DNA of 60,187 nucleotides from Rhodopirellula sp. SM50. GTDB lineage: Bacteria; Planctomycetota; Planctomycetia; Pirellulales; Pirellulaceae. The notes beneath the pieces were generated by a model that saw nothing but the letters and a program-made list of their open reading frames with translations, made no database searches and was not told the DNA's origin. Position numbers and translations under genes: made by a program. The stretch is from the NCBI RefSeq assembly GCF_002289565.1, contig NZ_NTFY01000087.1, positions 1 to 60,187 of the forward strand, given 5' to 3'. Each line of letters begins with the position of its first letter. The stretch's first letter is position 1. Below are positions 1-9,036 of this stretch, piece by piece.

Positions 1-221
1 ACCACCCTAACCGAAGCGACAAAAAGATGCAAAAAAAGGAAGCGTCATCACGCTCGACGCCCTTGACAATCCACGTTACATCTTACGCGTCGCGGCTCAC
101 TCAATCGACAGCCCGCTCGCGCCCTACCGCTGACAACAAACACCCCGCTTGGCGTCAAGCCCAGGCAATCAATGGTTCACGGCGTTGGGCGGAGCCTGGG
201 GACCGGTTGGAACGCCCAAGG
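1..221. other. Left edge, no gene seen
   Basis: No convincing gene is seen. The stretch contains a half copy of the dispersed 'cgcgccctaccgct' repeat near 118-131. Open frames running across it on the plus strand are shadows of the minus-strand gene that ends at 222. Confidence 0.5.
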
Positions 222-1526
222 CTACAGATCGATCGTCGTGGTTTGGCTGGCCCGCCTGCGAACCTCGGCGTCTTGTTTGGCGTTGCGTCGCGTCCACCAG
301 ATCGTCGCCAGGATGGCCACCGCGATTCCGATCGCCAACGCGTATCCGATCACCCGAACCCCGCCATCATCGTTGGTCGGTGGGGCGGTGGATTGCCATT
401 GCGAAACGACGATCAGTGGCCCGACCTGCTTGCCGCCGCCCTCGCGGGTCATGAATTCGTTTTTGTAGCTCCACAAGCGATAAAAGAAACCTTCGATCGC
501 GACGGGATGGCTGAGCATCGTGACGACCGCGTTCGGATCGTTCCGCTCCGCACTGAGGAAATCGGGCAACTCGGCGGCGACCAGCGAGACCGGATAGGTG
601 CCACTCATCCGAATCGGCTCGCCGGGATCGTCCTCGCCGCGGGCCAATTGGATGATCGTGTTGCCCAGATCGCCGCTGGCGTCGACCTGATAATAGTGGT
701 CCTGCCCCAGTTGCGCCCGCCGCGCCGGATCGGACACACTGATGCGTGTGATCCGAACCGTCGACGCGTTCATCCGGATCCACTGTCCGTGGTATTCCTG
801 TGGAGCTTCCAGCAACTGCACCGGTTCGATCGCCAGGGGCGCCAGGGAGACGTTCGGGTCAAAGGGTTCGGTTTTCAGGTTTTTGGCGGCCGCGAGCATC
901 GAGTAAAACGCGTCTCCGTCGGCGGCTTCGAGCGATCGGCGATTCCTGGACGCCGCTTCGGCGATGCGGCTCAAATCGACGCCCTGACGGGCCAGCAGTT
1001 TCCAACCGACGGTTTCAGCCATCGCGGGGAACCACGCGACGCGCCCGGCCGCAAAGACTTGTTCGGCACTCGAAGCATCGATCACAACCGCGTTCGCTTT
1101 GACCCGGTCGCCTGCCGAAACCTTGCCGACCAGCGACGGCGCAAAAACCGCAATCGAATCTTCGGAATCCGGTAGTGTCAGGACCAACTCTTGAAACGTT
1201 TCCAACTCCAAGAACTCGGTCAACGATTCGGGGACATTGTATTGGCGAACTGCGGCGATCGTGCCTTCGACCTCCACCGAGTCGCCGGTCGTCAAGCGGG
1301 CTGCGGTGGCGGGGTCGGTGAGCGAACCGACCGATCGCGATGCCAACGCGTCCTCATCGGCTTTGCGCAAGCGAAACAATAGTCGCGACATTTCACCGGC
1401 CACGTTCGAATCGCTGACCGGATAACAGCCTTCGATCCGCCGGGCATCAAAACCGCTGAGCAGATCGATGGCGGATTGTGCTGACGCCCGCCCGCTGAAG
1501 CACCATGCCGAAACGATCACCATCAT
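222..1526 (-). CDS. Membrane-anchored secreted protein of unknown function (paralogue of next gene)
   Basis: About 434 residues. A hydrophobic N-terminus ending near 'SGRASAQS' looks like a signal peptide, and one membrane segment near the C-terminus (around VIGYALAIGIAVAILAT) precedes a basic cytoplasmic tail, so most of the protein should lie outside the cytoplasm. I do not recognise a catalytic motif. It shares layout and short motifs (DAFY..L, a 'Y.GQ..R' strand, a terminal membrane segment plus Arg-rich tail) with the gene at 1658-3121, so the two are probably tandem paralogues. The open frame extends upstream to 1841, but that part translates a dispersed repeat (1565-1640) and overlaps the neighbour's end. 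The double ATG at 1521-1526, just before the signal peptide, is therefore chosen as start. Confidence 0.75.
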   Translation of the reverse strand: MMVIVSAWCFSGRASAQSAIDLLSGFDARRIEGCYPVSDSNVAGEMSRLLFRLRKADEDALASRSVGSLTDPATAARLTTGDSVEVEGTIAAVRQYNVPESLTEFLELETFQELVLTLPDSEDSIAVFAPSLVGKVSAGDRVKANAVVIDASSAEQVFAAGRVAWFPAMAETVGWKLLARQGVDLSRIAEAASRNRRSLEAADGDAFYSMLAAAKNLKTEPFDPNVSLAPLAIEPVQLLEAPQEYHGQWIRMNASTVRITRISVSDPARRAQLGQDHYYQVDASGDLGNTIIQLARGEDDPGEPIRMSGTYPVSLVAAELPDFLSAERNDPNAVVTMLSHPVAIEGFFYRLWSYKNEFMTREGGGKQVGPLIVVSQWQSTAPPTNDDGGVRVIGYALAIGIAVAILATIWWTRRNAKQDAEVRRRASQTTTIDL

Positions 1527-1564
1527 CAGTGATACAGTCCTCCGGGGCTGCTGGTTCGGCAATC

Positions 1565-1640
1565 GTTGGTGTCCAGCCTTTAGGCGTTCCCGGGGCGCTG
1601 CATCGCAGCGACCGATGGCGGCTAAAGCCTGCACACCAAC
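1565..1640. repeat. 76-bp palindromic repeat, simple form (R3)
   Basis: Imperfect inverted repeat beginning gttggtgtccagccttta and ending taaagcctgcacaccaac. It sits between two minus-strand genes. On the reverse strand it aligns end to end with the outer parts of the elements at 7464-7684 and 49317-49536 once their 135-bp insert and one 10-bp duplication are removed, so it represents the uninterrupted version of that repeat. Confidence 0.85.
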
Positions 1641-1657
1641 ACTAACACTAATGCATC

Positions 1658-3121
1658 TCATGATGGCGTTCCTTGCTTTTCGGAGTCGTGGTTGGTGAGG
1701 GCGTCGAGGTCGAGTTGGACATCGTCGCCGGCTTGTCGCCGCAAGTTTCGTGTTCGCTTGGCATCCAAGGCGCTGCGGTACATCAGCCATCCGGCCAACG
1801 CGATGCCGGCAAGAACCGCGATTAAAATCCCCGTGATCCACGCGACGTGATCAGCATCCGCATCCGGGCCGCCATCGGCATTTCTCGGCGCTAGCCCATC
1901 GCTCGTCGTTGCGACACCTTTGGCTGCGACGAGTCGACCGATCACCACCGGTGCCAAGTCGGCGCCGATCGATGAGCGATAGGGCAGCCGTTTGATGAAC
2001 CGACCGACCGCGGCAATCTGGCCGTCCGGGTTGGCGGGATTGGACGCTCGGTCCCATGAGCCGTCGGAGGTCAATGAGTCCGCGATGGCCGCGGGCAGTT
2101 GTCGCGTCATCAGGATCGTCGGTCGGATGCCGCCGTCGGCAGGAATGATCCACAGTTTCCAATAACTTTCGACGGCGACACGATTGGGTTGAGCGGTTTT
2201 CTTTTGGGCCAGTTGCAGCCGACCGACCAGTCGAACCGTCTGCCCACGATAGACCTCAGGTTGTTGCAGCAGCGGCAGCGTGCCCGTCGTGACACCCTGA
2301 TCGGCGGCAAGCTGGTCCGAACGAGCCAACCCTAAGTAAAACGCGTCGCTGTCGGTGCTGGTCCAAAACGTTCCGTCGTTGACACGCCGGTATGCCGCGG
2401 TTTCGAGCGCATCGAGCAGCGGCACCGCCCAGGACGAAATCTGGTTCCATAGTCCTGGTTCGCATTCGCCCGCGGCGGCACACGCTCGCAGTGCCTGCAG
2501 CCCCGCCAGGGCTTCAGCGTTCCATTGACTGTCGGGTGAGTCACTGCCTGGTGAGTTACTGTCGGATGCATCACTTTCTCGCGGTGGTGACTTTGGCATC
2601 AACCGTTCGACCGACGCATCGAGTTGCTCGACCGACAATCCGACCCACTCAACTGGGGGTCGATCGTCAACCGATTGCCGGCCGACCGATCGCAGCTGGA
2701 TCAACGATTGAATCCAGCTCCGTTGCAACGACAACTCCATCGCGTCGACCCACCGCGGGGCGGCGTCCCAAGTGGCGGCAAGTGACGTTTCCTCGGCGGA
2801 TGAGTTCGCGTCTTCGCGGGCCGGACGGTTGGCCGGAACATCACTGGATGCGTCACGCCTTTGGGCCAAGGCCAACGCGGGCGTAGTCGCCGGTTCGATT
2901 TCGACCCAGGTTTCTTCTTGGGCGTCAAAAAAGGTCTGGTAAAGTCCCGGCCGACGGGCCTCACGCATCACCACGATCACCAACAGCAACACCACGCCCA
3001 GCCGAATCAGCCGCCGTCGGTTGTCTGCCGCGCCGGGGACGGACGTCCGCTTTTTCGCATTTTTCTCCCCTCGCCTGGGGCGATAAAGGCTGGAATCGTT
3101 AAATTGCGATGGGATTCGCAT
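1658..3121 (-). CDS. Membrane-anchored protein of unknown function (paralogue of previous gene)
   Basis: 487 residues. A basic N-terminus is followed by a membrane segment at about residues 38-52 (IRLGVVLLLVIVVM), then a long extracytoplasmic region, a second membrane segment near residues 430-450 (WITGILIAVLAGIALAGWLM) and a charged tail ending in 'DLDALTNHDSEKQGTPS'. The middle contains a variable acidic Ser/Asp-rich stretch (about 180-200). Motifs shared with the downstream gene (DAFYLGLA, a Y.GQTVRL strand, the C-terminal anchor) suggest an ancient tandem duplication. The gene is divergent from the TPR gene at 3227 with 105 bp between them, which must hold both promoters. Function unknown. 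Confidence 0.8.
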   Translation of the reverse strand: MRIPSQFNDSSLYRPRRGEKNAKKRTSVPGAADNRRRLIRLGVVLLLVIVVMREARRPGLYQTFFDAQEETWVEIEPATTPALALAQRRDASSDVPANRPAREDANSSAEETSLAATWDAAPRWVDAMELSLQRSWIQSLIQLRSVGRQSVDDRPPVEWVGLSVEQLDASVERLMPKSPPRESDASDSNSPGSDSPDSQWNAEALAGLQALRACAAAGECEPGLWNQISSWAVPLLDALETAAYRRVNDGTFWTSTDSDAFYLGLARSDQLAADQGVTTGTLPLLQQPEVYRGQTVRLVGRLQLAQKKTAQPNRVAVESYWKLWIIPADGGIRPTILMTRQLPAAIADSLTSDGSWDRASNPANPDGQIAAVGRFIKRLPYRSSIGADLAPVVIGRLVAAKGVATTSDGLAPRNADGGPDADADHVAWITGILIAVLAGIALAGWLMYRSALDAKRTRNLRRQAGDDVQLDLDALTNHDSEKQGTPS

Positions 3122-3226
3122 GACTCGTCGGACCGAACGGGGGCGTGCGCTTGAATGACTGCAGGGACGACTTTACGCTAGATTAACCTCTTTCTTCAAT
3201 CTGATCACTTTTCTACGAATCGCGGT
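3122..3226. promoter_or_regulatory. Shared divergent promoter region
   Basis: A 105-bp gap between divergently transcribed genes (minus gene starting at 3121, plus gene starting at 3227). It must contain both promoters. It is more A/T-rich than its surroundings (around 3175-3225), but no clear -35/-10 pair can be asserted. Confidence 0.35.
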
Positions 3227-6200
3227 ATGACGAATCTCATGCGCCACAGGCGGCCGAAGTCGTGTTTCCATCGGCCATCGGATCCAGGTCGCCGCCTCTT
3301 GGTCATGGCATCTTGCGTGCTGGTTGCGTCGGCGGTGTCGCAAAACGTCCGTGCCGAGGGTGAACCGGCCGAAGCCTTCGTCAAGCAACTTCGCAACGCC
3401 GGCTACTTTGATACCGCGATCAGCTATCTGGATCGAGCGGAAAAGATGCCGGGGGTTGATTCCTCGTTCGTCGCCGCGATCCCATTGGAGCGAGCGCAGA
3501 CCTACATCGAGACGGCACTCAACTCTGGCAACCCCGACGACCGCGACAAGGCGTTTGCTGATGCCGAAGCCTCGCTCCAGGAGTTTCTCACCCGTGAAAG
3601 TCACCCGCGTCAAAGCGAAGCGCGGCTGCAGTTGGGGAAGCTGCAAATGATTCGGGCGGCACAATTGCTGGCCGGCGAACCCGTCGAAACCGAAAAACGG
3701 CAAGCCCGCGAATCGTATTTAGCGGCCGCCAAGACGTTCGACGGCATTGTCAGTGACCTGAGAGGAAAACTGGAATCGATGCGGGGCCAGAAAATCGATC
3801 CCGAGAAGGATCCCGACGCAGCCGCGCTCCGCGATCAATATCGATTCGAATTCCTGCAGTCTCAGCTCAACGCCGCCGATGCCATCAAGCTTGCGGCAAA
3901 GACGCATACCGATCCGGCCAAAGACGGCAAAGCACAACTCGAAGACGCGGTCAAACGCTTCGAGGAACTCAACCAGAAATATGCCACCTACTCCCCCGGC
4001 GCGATCGCGCTGTCCCATCTCGGCGATCTGAACGAATTGCTCGGCAAGTCCGATCTGGCGTTGGACAACTATTTACGGATGCTCGAAGAACCTGCCGTCG
4101 ACCAACTCCGCGAAGCCAAGTTCATGTCCGCCGCCGGCGTGATTCGGCTCAAGTTGGCCGCCGACCCGCCGGCGTACCAAGAGGCGATCGACCGCACCGC
4201 AAACTGGGTCAAGGAGATTCGCCCCAACGAGGAGTCTCTGCCGGTGGTGCAAGAATTTCGCATCCAATTGGCCAAGGCTTACCTCGCCAAAGCCGCCGAC
4301 GACAGTTTGAAGAAGGGTGAAATCGGCCGCGCCAAATCCGAAGGCCGCGATCTGCTGCGCGCCGCCAGCAAGGTTCCCGGCCCGCACGTCGAACAGGCCA
4401 AGGCGATGTTGGCCGACTTGGGGATCGAGCAGGAAACCGAAGCACTGCCCACCGCGGAGCCCCCCTCCAGCTTTGACGACGCGATGGAAAAGGCGACCCA
4501 GGTGTTGAGCGTGACCAGCGATTTGGAAGAAGCGCTCAAGGTCATCCAAGCTCAGAAGCAAACGCCTCAACTGAAACAGCAGATCGACGACATTCAAAAG
4601 CAGATCGACGAATCGTATCGAATCGGCGTCCAAGTCTTGCGCGGCGGTTTGGCGATGGTGACGTCGGAGACCAACACCGAATCGCTCAACCAGGCGCGCC
4701 AGATCTTGGCGTACTTCCTGTACCAGTCCAAGCGGCTTCGTGAGACCGTGGTGGTGGGAAACTTTTTGGCACGGCATGCCCCCGGCACCGACTTGGGACT
4801 CAAGGGTGGCTTGATGGCGCTGACCAGCATGCAGTTGCTGTTGGCCGAAGTCCCCGATGATGCCAACGAAGGGTTAATCCTTCAGTTGGAATCACTTGGG
4901 AAGTTCTTGGCCAAAACCTGGCCGGATGATCCCAATGCCGCCGCCGCCCAAGGATTGCAGATCCGGTTGTTGCTTAAGAAAGATGACTTCGACGGCGCCC
5001 AACAGTTGATCGATGACATGGCCGCCGGCAGCGAACGGGCTTCGTTCAAACGGTTGCTCGGCCAACTGCTGTGGAACCAATCGATCGTTGCGCGGTCTCA
5101 AGAGAACGATGACGCCAAATCCGAAATGCTGATCGACCGCGCCAAGCGGAATCTACAATCCGGATTGGACGAGATCGAAGGCAATTTGATTGAAGTCGAG
5201 GGCATGCAAGCCGCCACCGTGCTGGCCAAGATTCATCTGATGCAACAGGACAGCGCCGCCGCCCTCAAGGTCCTTGATCATCCGAAGTACGGTCCGCTGG
5301 AATGGATCACCAAGCTCGGCAAACAGTCGGAAGCCTTTGCCGGTGAGTTGTACAGCACCGAACTGAAAGCCTTGGTCGGACAGATGCTCGAGTCGGACAC
5401 GCCGGAAACCTATCTGGATCGGATGACCGCCACGATGGAAAAACTCCGCAAGGCATACCAGGGAGAAGAATCCCAAACCAGACTGACACAAACCTACATG
5501 CGTTTGGCCAACGACCTGAAAGCACAGCTCGACACCGCCACGCCGGCCCGCAAGACCAAGTTGATCGAAGCGTTTCGCGTGATGCTGCAACGCATCTCCG
5601 ACGCGACCAACGACAACGCAACCCTGCGGTGGGTCGGACAGACACTGATGTCGATGGGCGAGGCTTCGATGGACCAAGGGCAGGTCAAGGCGACCGGCCA
5701 GGCCGCAGACTTGTTGGCACAAGCCGTCGAGACCTTCAAATCGCTGCCCGATCAAGACAATCCGACGACCGCCTATCTGTTGGGACTCTCTCAGCGGTTG
5801 ATGGGCGAGTACAAGGACTCGATCGACACGTTTGACAAATTGTTGCAACAAAAACCGCTGATGCTGGAAGCCCAGGTCGAAGCCGCCCAGGCCTACGAAT
5901 CCTGGGCCGGCACCCTGCCGCCCAACATCGCCTACAAAGCCTACCGGGCCGCATTAGAAGGCGCTCGGCCGGGCAAGGACAAGAAAAACGTCATCTGGGG
6001 ATGGGCGGAGATCAGCAGCAAGACCAGCAAGATGATCAACCGCAATGAGAATTTTAAGGAGAAATTTTTTGAGTCTCGCTACCACGTCGCCCTCTGCTTG
6101 TACCTGATGGGAAAAGCCGGCAAGCGAGACGATGACATCAAGAAAGCGATCAAAGTGATTCGTGAAGCGGCGACGTTATTCCCCGACCTTGGCGGCCCAA

Positions 6201-6298
6201 AACGACGTGCCGAATACGACGCACTGATGAAGGAGGCTCAGCGTTCGGTCGGCCAGAATCCGGTCGGGATCGCCAAGCCACAACCCAATGGAAACTAA
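3227..6298 (+). CDS. Large secreted TPR-repeat protein
   Basis: 1023 residues. A basic N-terminus and a hydrophobic stretch ending near 'SAVSQNVRAEG' (about residues 26-45) give a signal peptide, so the protein is exported. The rest is almost entirely alpha-helical and rich in Ala, Leu, Gln and Lys, with helix pairs of TPR type such as 'AIALSHLGDLNELLGKSDLA' (about 265-285) and 'AYLLGLSQRLMGEYKDSIDT' (about 850-870). Such proteins usually act as scaffolds in the periplasm or at membranes. The start at 3227 gives the full signal peptide; later in-frame ATGs (3239, 3305) are possible. The next gene, also a TPR protein, begins 64 bp downstream and is probably co-transcribed. Confidence 0.85.
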   Translation: MTNLMRHRRPKSCFHRPSDPGRRLLVMASCVLVASAVSQNVRAEGEPAEAFVKQLRNAGYFDTAISYLDRAEKMPGVDSSFVAAIPLERAQTYIETALNSGNPDDRDKAFADAEASLQEFLTRESHPRQSEARLQLGKLQMIRAAQLLAGEPVETEKRQARESYLAAAKTFDGIVSDLRGKLESMRGQKIDPEKDPDAAALRDQYRFEFLQSQLNAADAIKLAAKTHTDPAKDGKAQLEDAVKRFEELNQKYATYSPGAIALSHLGDLNELLGKSDLALDNYLRMLEEPAVDQLREAKFMSAAGVIRLKLAADPPAYQEAIDRTANWVKEIRPNEESLPVVQEFRIQLAKAYLAKAADDSLKKGEIGRAKSEGRDLLRAASKVPGPHVEQAKAMLADLGIEQETEALPTAEPPSSFDDAMEKATQVLSVTSDLEEALKVIQAQKQTPQLKQQIDDIQKQIDESYRIGVQVLRGGLAMVTSETNTESLNQARQILAYFLYQSKRLRETVVVGNFLARHAPGTDLGLKGGLMALTSMQLLLAEVPDDANEGLILQLESLGKFLAKTWPDDPNAAAAQGLQIRLLLKKDDFDGAQQLIDDMAAGSERASFKRLLGQLLWNQSIVARSQENDDAKSEMLIDRAKRNLQSGLDEIEGNLIEVEGMQAATVLAKIHLMQQDSAAALKVLDHPKYGPLEWITKLGKQSEAFAGELYSTELKALVGQMLESDTPETYLDRMTATMEKLRKAYQGEESQTRLTQTYMRLANDLKAQLDTATPARKTKLIEAFRVMLQRISDATNDNATLRWVGQTLMSMGEASMDQGQVKATGQAADLLAQAVETFKSLPDQDNPTTAYLLGLSQRLMGEYKDSIDTFDKLLQQKPLMLEAQVEAAQAYESWAGTLPPNIAYKAYRAALEGARPGKDKKNVIWGWAEISSKTSKMINRNENFKEKFFESRYHVALCLYLMGKAGKRDDDIKKAIKVIREAATLFPDLGGPKRRAEYDALMKEAQRSVGQNPVGIAKPQPNGN

Positions 6299-6362
6299 GC
6301 TTCACCGCCGACCGCTGCCACAACCACCCACTCAACCTTTGCGTCCCACGATAACACGATTC

Positions 6363-7403
6363 ATGACCCACCCTCGCTTACTCTGCCTCTGTGTCGTTGC
6401 CGCCGTTTTCAGCTTTGGTCTCGTAATCGAGGATGCCCAGGCACAACTCGATCGCGTCTACACCTATGATTCCGGGACCGCGTCCAGCGGAACCATTGCG
6501 ACGGTCACCAAGAACGGCATCCAGTTAAAGGTCGGATCGAATACGAAAAACTTTAGCGAAGACGAGATTCGAAAAGTCGCTTTCCAAGGCGATCCGCCAC
6601 CGTTGGCACGCGCCCGTGAATTCGCCATCGACGGGCAATACGAACAGGCACTCGACGAATTGAAGGCACTCGATTTCAACACGCTCTCGCGAGAACTGAT
6701 CAAAGTTGACGCCGCGTATTATCGGTTCCTCTCTCGCGCCAAGTTGGCGTTGGCCGGACAAGGCGATCGCAAAGCTGCGACGGCCGAAGGACTCAGTTTC
6801 GCCGGCAGCAATCGTGATTCGTATCACTTTTATTCGGTCGCAAAACTGCTGGGCGATCTCGCGCTGGCGCAAAAACAGCACGCCAAGGCACTGCAGTTCT
6901 ATGGCGCCCTGGCCCAAGCACCGTCGACGGAGTCCAAGATCCAGTCACGCTACCTGATCGGCGTCACGATGCTGGAACAAGATGACATTCCCGGTGCCGA
7001 AAAAGCGTTTTCGGACGTCGCCTCGGTCGAAGTCAATTCGACCAGTGCGCTGCGTTTGAAAACACTCGCCAAGGCGGGGCAGGCCGTCGCGTTGGCCAAA
7101 GGCGGCAAAGCGAAAGAAGGGCTGGAGTTGGCCGACAAGTTGATCAGCGAGCTCAATCCCACGGACATCGAAATGTCCGCCAAAATCTACAACGCCCAAG
7201 GCGCCAGCTACGAAGCCGCCGGCGATATCGAAGGTGCCATCCTGGCCTATCTGCACACGCACCTGATGTTCTCCGGCCAGCCCGACGCACACGCCACCGC
7301 GCTCAGCCGACTGGTCGAATTGTGGCCCAAAGTCGGACGCACCGAACGCGCCGCCGAAGCCCGCCAGGAACTGCAGACCCGCTACCCCGGCTTCGTCAAT
7401 TGA
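6363..7403 (+). CDS. Secreted TPR-repeat protein
   Basis: 346 residues. A signal peptide (LLCLCVVAAVFSFGLV, cleaved near 'DAQAQ') is followed by a short beta region (about residues 30-75: 'TYDSGTASSGTIATVTKNGI') and then TPR-like helix pairs to the end. The frame is open back to 6288, but the ATG at 6363 lies directly before the signal peptide. It follows the larger TPR gene (ending 6298) on the same strand and probably forms an operon with it. The N-terminal beta region followed by TPRs suggests a periplasmic adaptor, but no partner can be named. Confidence 0.8.
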   Translation: MTHPRLLCLCVVAAVFSFGLVIEDAQAQLDRVYTYDSGTASSGTIATVTKNGIQLKVGSNTKNFSEDEIRKVAFQGDPPPLARAREFAIDGQYEQALDELKALDFNTLSRELIKVDAAYYRFLSRAKLALAGQGDRKAATAEGLSFAGSNRDSYHFYSVAKLLGDLALAQKQHAKALQFYGALAQAPSTESKIQSRYLIGVTMLEQDDIPGAEKAFSDVASVEVNSTSALRLKTLAKAGQAVALAKGGKAKEGLELADKLISELNPTDIEMSAKIYNAQGASYEAAGDIEGAILAYLHTHLMFSGQPDAHATALSRLVELWPKVGRTERAAEARQELQTRYPGFVN

Positions 7404-7407
7404 CCCC

Positions 7408-7430
7408 GTGGGATAGGCTTCCAGCCTGTC
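7408..7430. repeat. R1 repeat, single arm
   Basis: One arm (gtgggataggcttccagcct followed by gtc) of the palindromic family that is complete at 9988-10046, 13502-13560 and 46272-46328. It begins 5 bp after the stop codon of the TPR gene. Confidence 0.85.
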
Positions 7431-7440
7431 GAGGCTGCTC

Positions 7441-7742
7441 CGGAAAAGGGGCCAGTCATAAGTGTTGGTGTGCAGGCTTTAGCCCAATACCGCTAAGTTA
7501 ACATGAATGAGGGGGCCCGGACGCTGGCGCGAACCGGCTGATATCAAACGAATATCAGCCGTTTGGCGCCAGCCTACGGGCCCTCATCTGAAGAAACGAC
7601 GCTTAACTTAGCGGTATTGGGCTTTAGCCGCCCACTTTCGCTGCCTAGCAGCGACCGGAAATCGCCTAAAGGCTAAACACCAACGGTCGCTGAATCCGTT
7701 GTTACTTGAGCCCGTGCCATTCGTCACTGCCCCCTTTTCCGT
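7441..7742. repeat. Composite nested inverted repeat, copy A
   Basis: Three nested palindromes. The outer arms are cggaaaagggg near 7442 and cccccttttccg ending at 7742; the left outer arm is shortened compared with copy B. Inside lies a 76-bp R3 repeat (7464-7684) that has been split by a 135-bp insert (7485-7619). Copy B is at 49277-49594. Confidence 0.8.
7485..7619. mobile_element. 135-bp MITE-like insert with 17-bp terminal repeats, copy A
   Basis: The ends are CAATACCGCTAAGTTAA and its exact reverse complement. The element is flanked on both sides by ggctttagcc (7475-7484 and 7620-7629), which looks like a 10-bp target-site duplication. Removing the insert and one flank restores a 76-bp repeat equal in length to the simple copy at 1565-1640. 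The interior is itself a strong hairpin (gggcccggacgctggcgc pairing with ggcgccagcctacgggccc). There is no coding capacity, so movement would need a transposase in trans. Confidence 0.75.
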
Positions 7743-7826
7743 TCGACAAACGCAACCCAAACACTCAAAGCTTGCAGAGCATGAGTGAAGTTCCAACGAC
7801 GAATCTTGCCGCCCCAGCCCCCGCCG

Positions 7827-8696
7827 ATGAACCGTCCGATCCACAAACCGCTGGCCGTCACATTCATCCTGGCCGTCGCGACCTTGGCCGGTTTCATCGG
7901 GAACCCTCATGCCGTTGGCGACGAGCCAGCAGCCGATGCTGCGACCCCAACGACCGTCCAAATCGCCGGCCAATCGGTCACGTTGGCCGAGCCGACGCTC
8001 GGCCCCGATTTGGATGCCGACGCGCAGCGCAGTCTGATCACCCCACTGCTCCGCGGACTCAGTTTCAGCCAATTCGCCCGCGATTCGGTCGTCGCGCCGG
8101 TGCGCATTTACTTGCGATACATCACCAACGATGCCGGCGACCGTTTGGGACACGCGGTCCATGTCGTCTTCATCATCCACGAGAGTTTGGAAACGTTTTC
8201 GGACCAGGACATCGCCCGGCGATTCAGCGGCGACGAAGCGGGTGACGCAGGCGGCGACTCCACGGAAACATCACCCGATGTGGCCGACGTCCCGGCCGAG
8301 ACGTTACAGAGTCTTGGCATCGACGACGCCGGGCCACAGGTCCGCTACCGAAAGCTGGATTTCGAGTTGCTGGACAAGGTGCGATTGACGGGATTGCTGC
8401 GGATCGCCCAGCGTTCATCCGCCACCCAAAATCGGATCGACGTTTCGCTCGTCGAGGCATTCGACAACCGTTGGCAGGCCACCGACGGATCCGAGGCCGG
8501 CGGAGAGTATTCGGGATTTCAGGGTTGGCTGACCGCGACCGCGCTGGCCGGGATGGACGCGGTATTCGTCGAAGCGCGTTTTGTGATGCATGAACCGGAG
8601 CAGTGGTTCGCCGGTCCCAACTACGTCCGCAGCAAGTTGCCACTGGTCTTACAAGAAGCCGCCCGAGATCTGAGGCGACGGCTACGTGATCATTGA
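7827..8696 (+). CDS. Secreted protein of unknown function
   Basis: 289 residues. An N-terminal hydrophobic stretch (LAVTFILAVATLAGFIG) ending near 'HAVGDEPAAD' gives a signal peptide; I chose the ATG at 7827 because it directly precedes it, although the frame is open to 7785. The mature part has alternating strands and helices ('PVRIYLRYITNDAGD', 'HAVHVVFIIHESLE') and an acidic insert around residues 145-165. No family motif is recognised. It lies downstream of two exported TPR proteins, separated from them by a repeat-filled gap, so it may belong to the same envelope-related locus without sharing their transcript. Confidence 0.7.
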   Translation: MNRPIHKPLAVTFILAVATLAGFIGNPHAVGDEPAADAATPTTVQIAGQSVTLAEPTLGPDLDADAQRSLITPLLRGLSFSQFARDSVVAPVRIYLRYITNDAGDRLGHAVHVVFIIHESLETFSDQDIARRFSGDEAGDAGGDSTETSPDVADVPAETLQSLGIDDAGPQVRYRKLDFELLDKVRLTGLLRIAQRSSATQNRIDVSLVEAFDNRWQATDGSEAGGEYSGFQGWLTATALAGMDAVFVEARFVMHEPEQWFAGPNYVRSKLPLVLQEAARDLRRRLRDH

Positions 8697-9036
8697 CACT
8701 GCCGCGTGAAGACCCAACGGATCCACCTCGGACGCTTGCCTCTTGCGGTCCCCCATGCATTGCAGGGACGTGCTCAGCCATTCACTCTTGGCAACGCCTG
8801 ATCATGCGGCAGCGTGATGCGGTATTCTACCGGCAAGTGATTTAGACAGCGGTAAAGTCCCAATCAACGAGGTTCCGGTTGCCCCACCCGTCGAGGACTC
8901 GTACGATTGGGTGGTAGGAGATGTTCCCCGGTCCGACCGGGGGACATGTACTTTTTACCCCGGTCGAACCGGTAATCATTAATCGTTTGCAGGTCATGTA
9001 AACACCGATTCGCGATGGCGGAATGCGAGATCTGCA
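8697..9036. other. Intergenic region with a near-perfect hairpin
   Basis: 340 bp without a gene. It contains the inverted repeat at 8928-8972. The minus-strand frame crossing this part (8842-9336) runs antisense through the acetyltransferase and is rejected. Confidence 0.55.
8928..8972. repeat. 15-bp inverted repeat upstream of the GNAT gene
   Basis: Arms ccggtccgaccgggg (8928-8942) and ccccggtcgaaccgg (8958-8972) pair with one mismatch around a 15-nt spacer that contains a run of five T. It lies 64 bp upstream of the GNAT start. It could be a leader hairpin or a REP-type repeat. Confidence 0.6.

Larger units (their letters stand above)
7404..7826. other. Intergenic region filled by dispersed repeats
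   Basis: A 423-bp gap between two plus-strand genes. It contains a half copy of the GTGGGATAGGCTTCCAGCCTGTC repeat (7408-7430), the nested composite element (7441-7742) and about 80 bp of leader for the next gene. No ORF here looks real. Confidence 0.7.

Noticed and set aside
27..1175. 382-residue plus-strand ORF
   Set aside because: Antisense to the minus-strand membrane protein gene; its Arg/Gly/Asp-rich translation is typical of GC-rich shadow frames.
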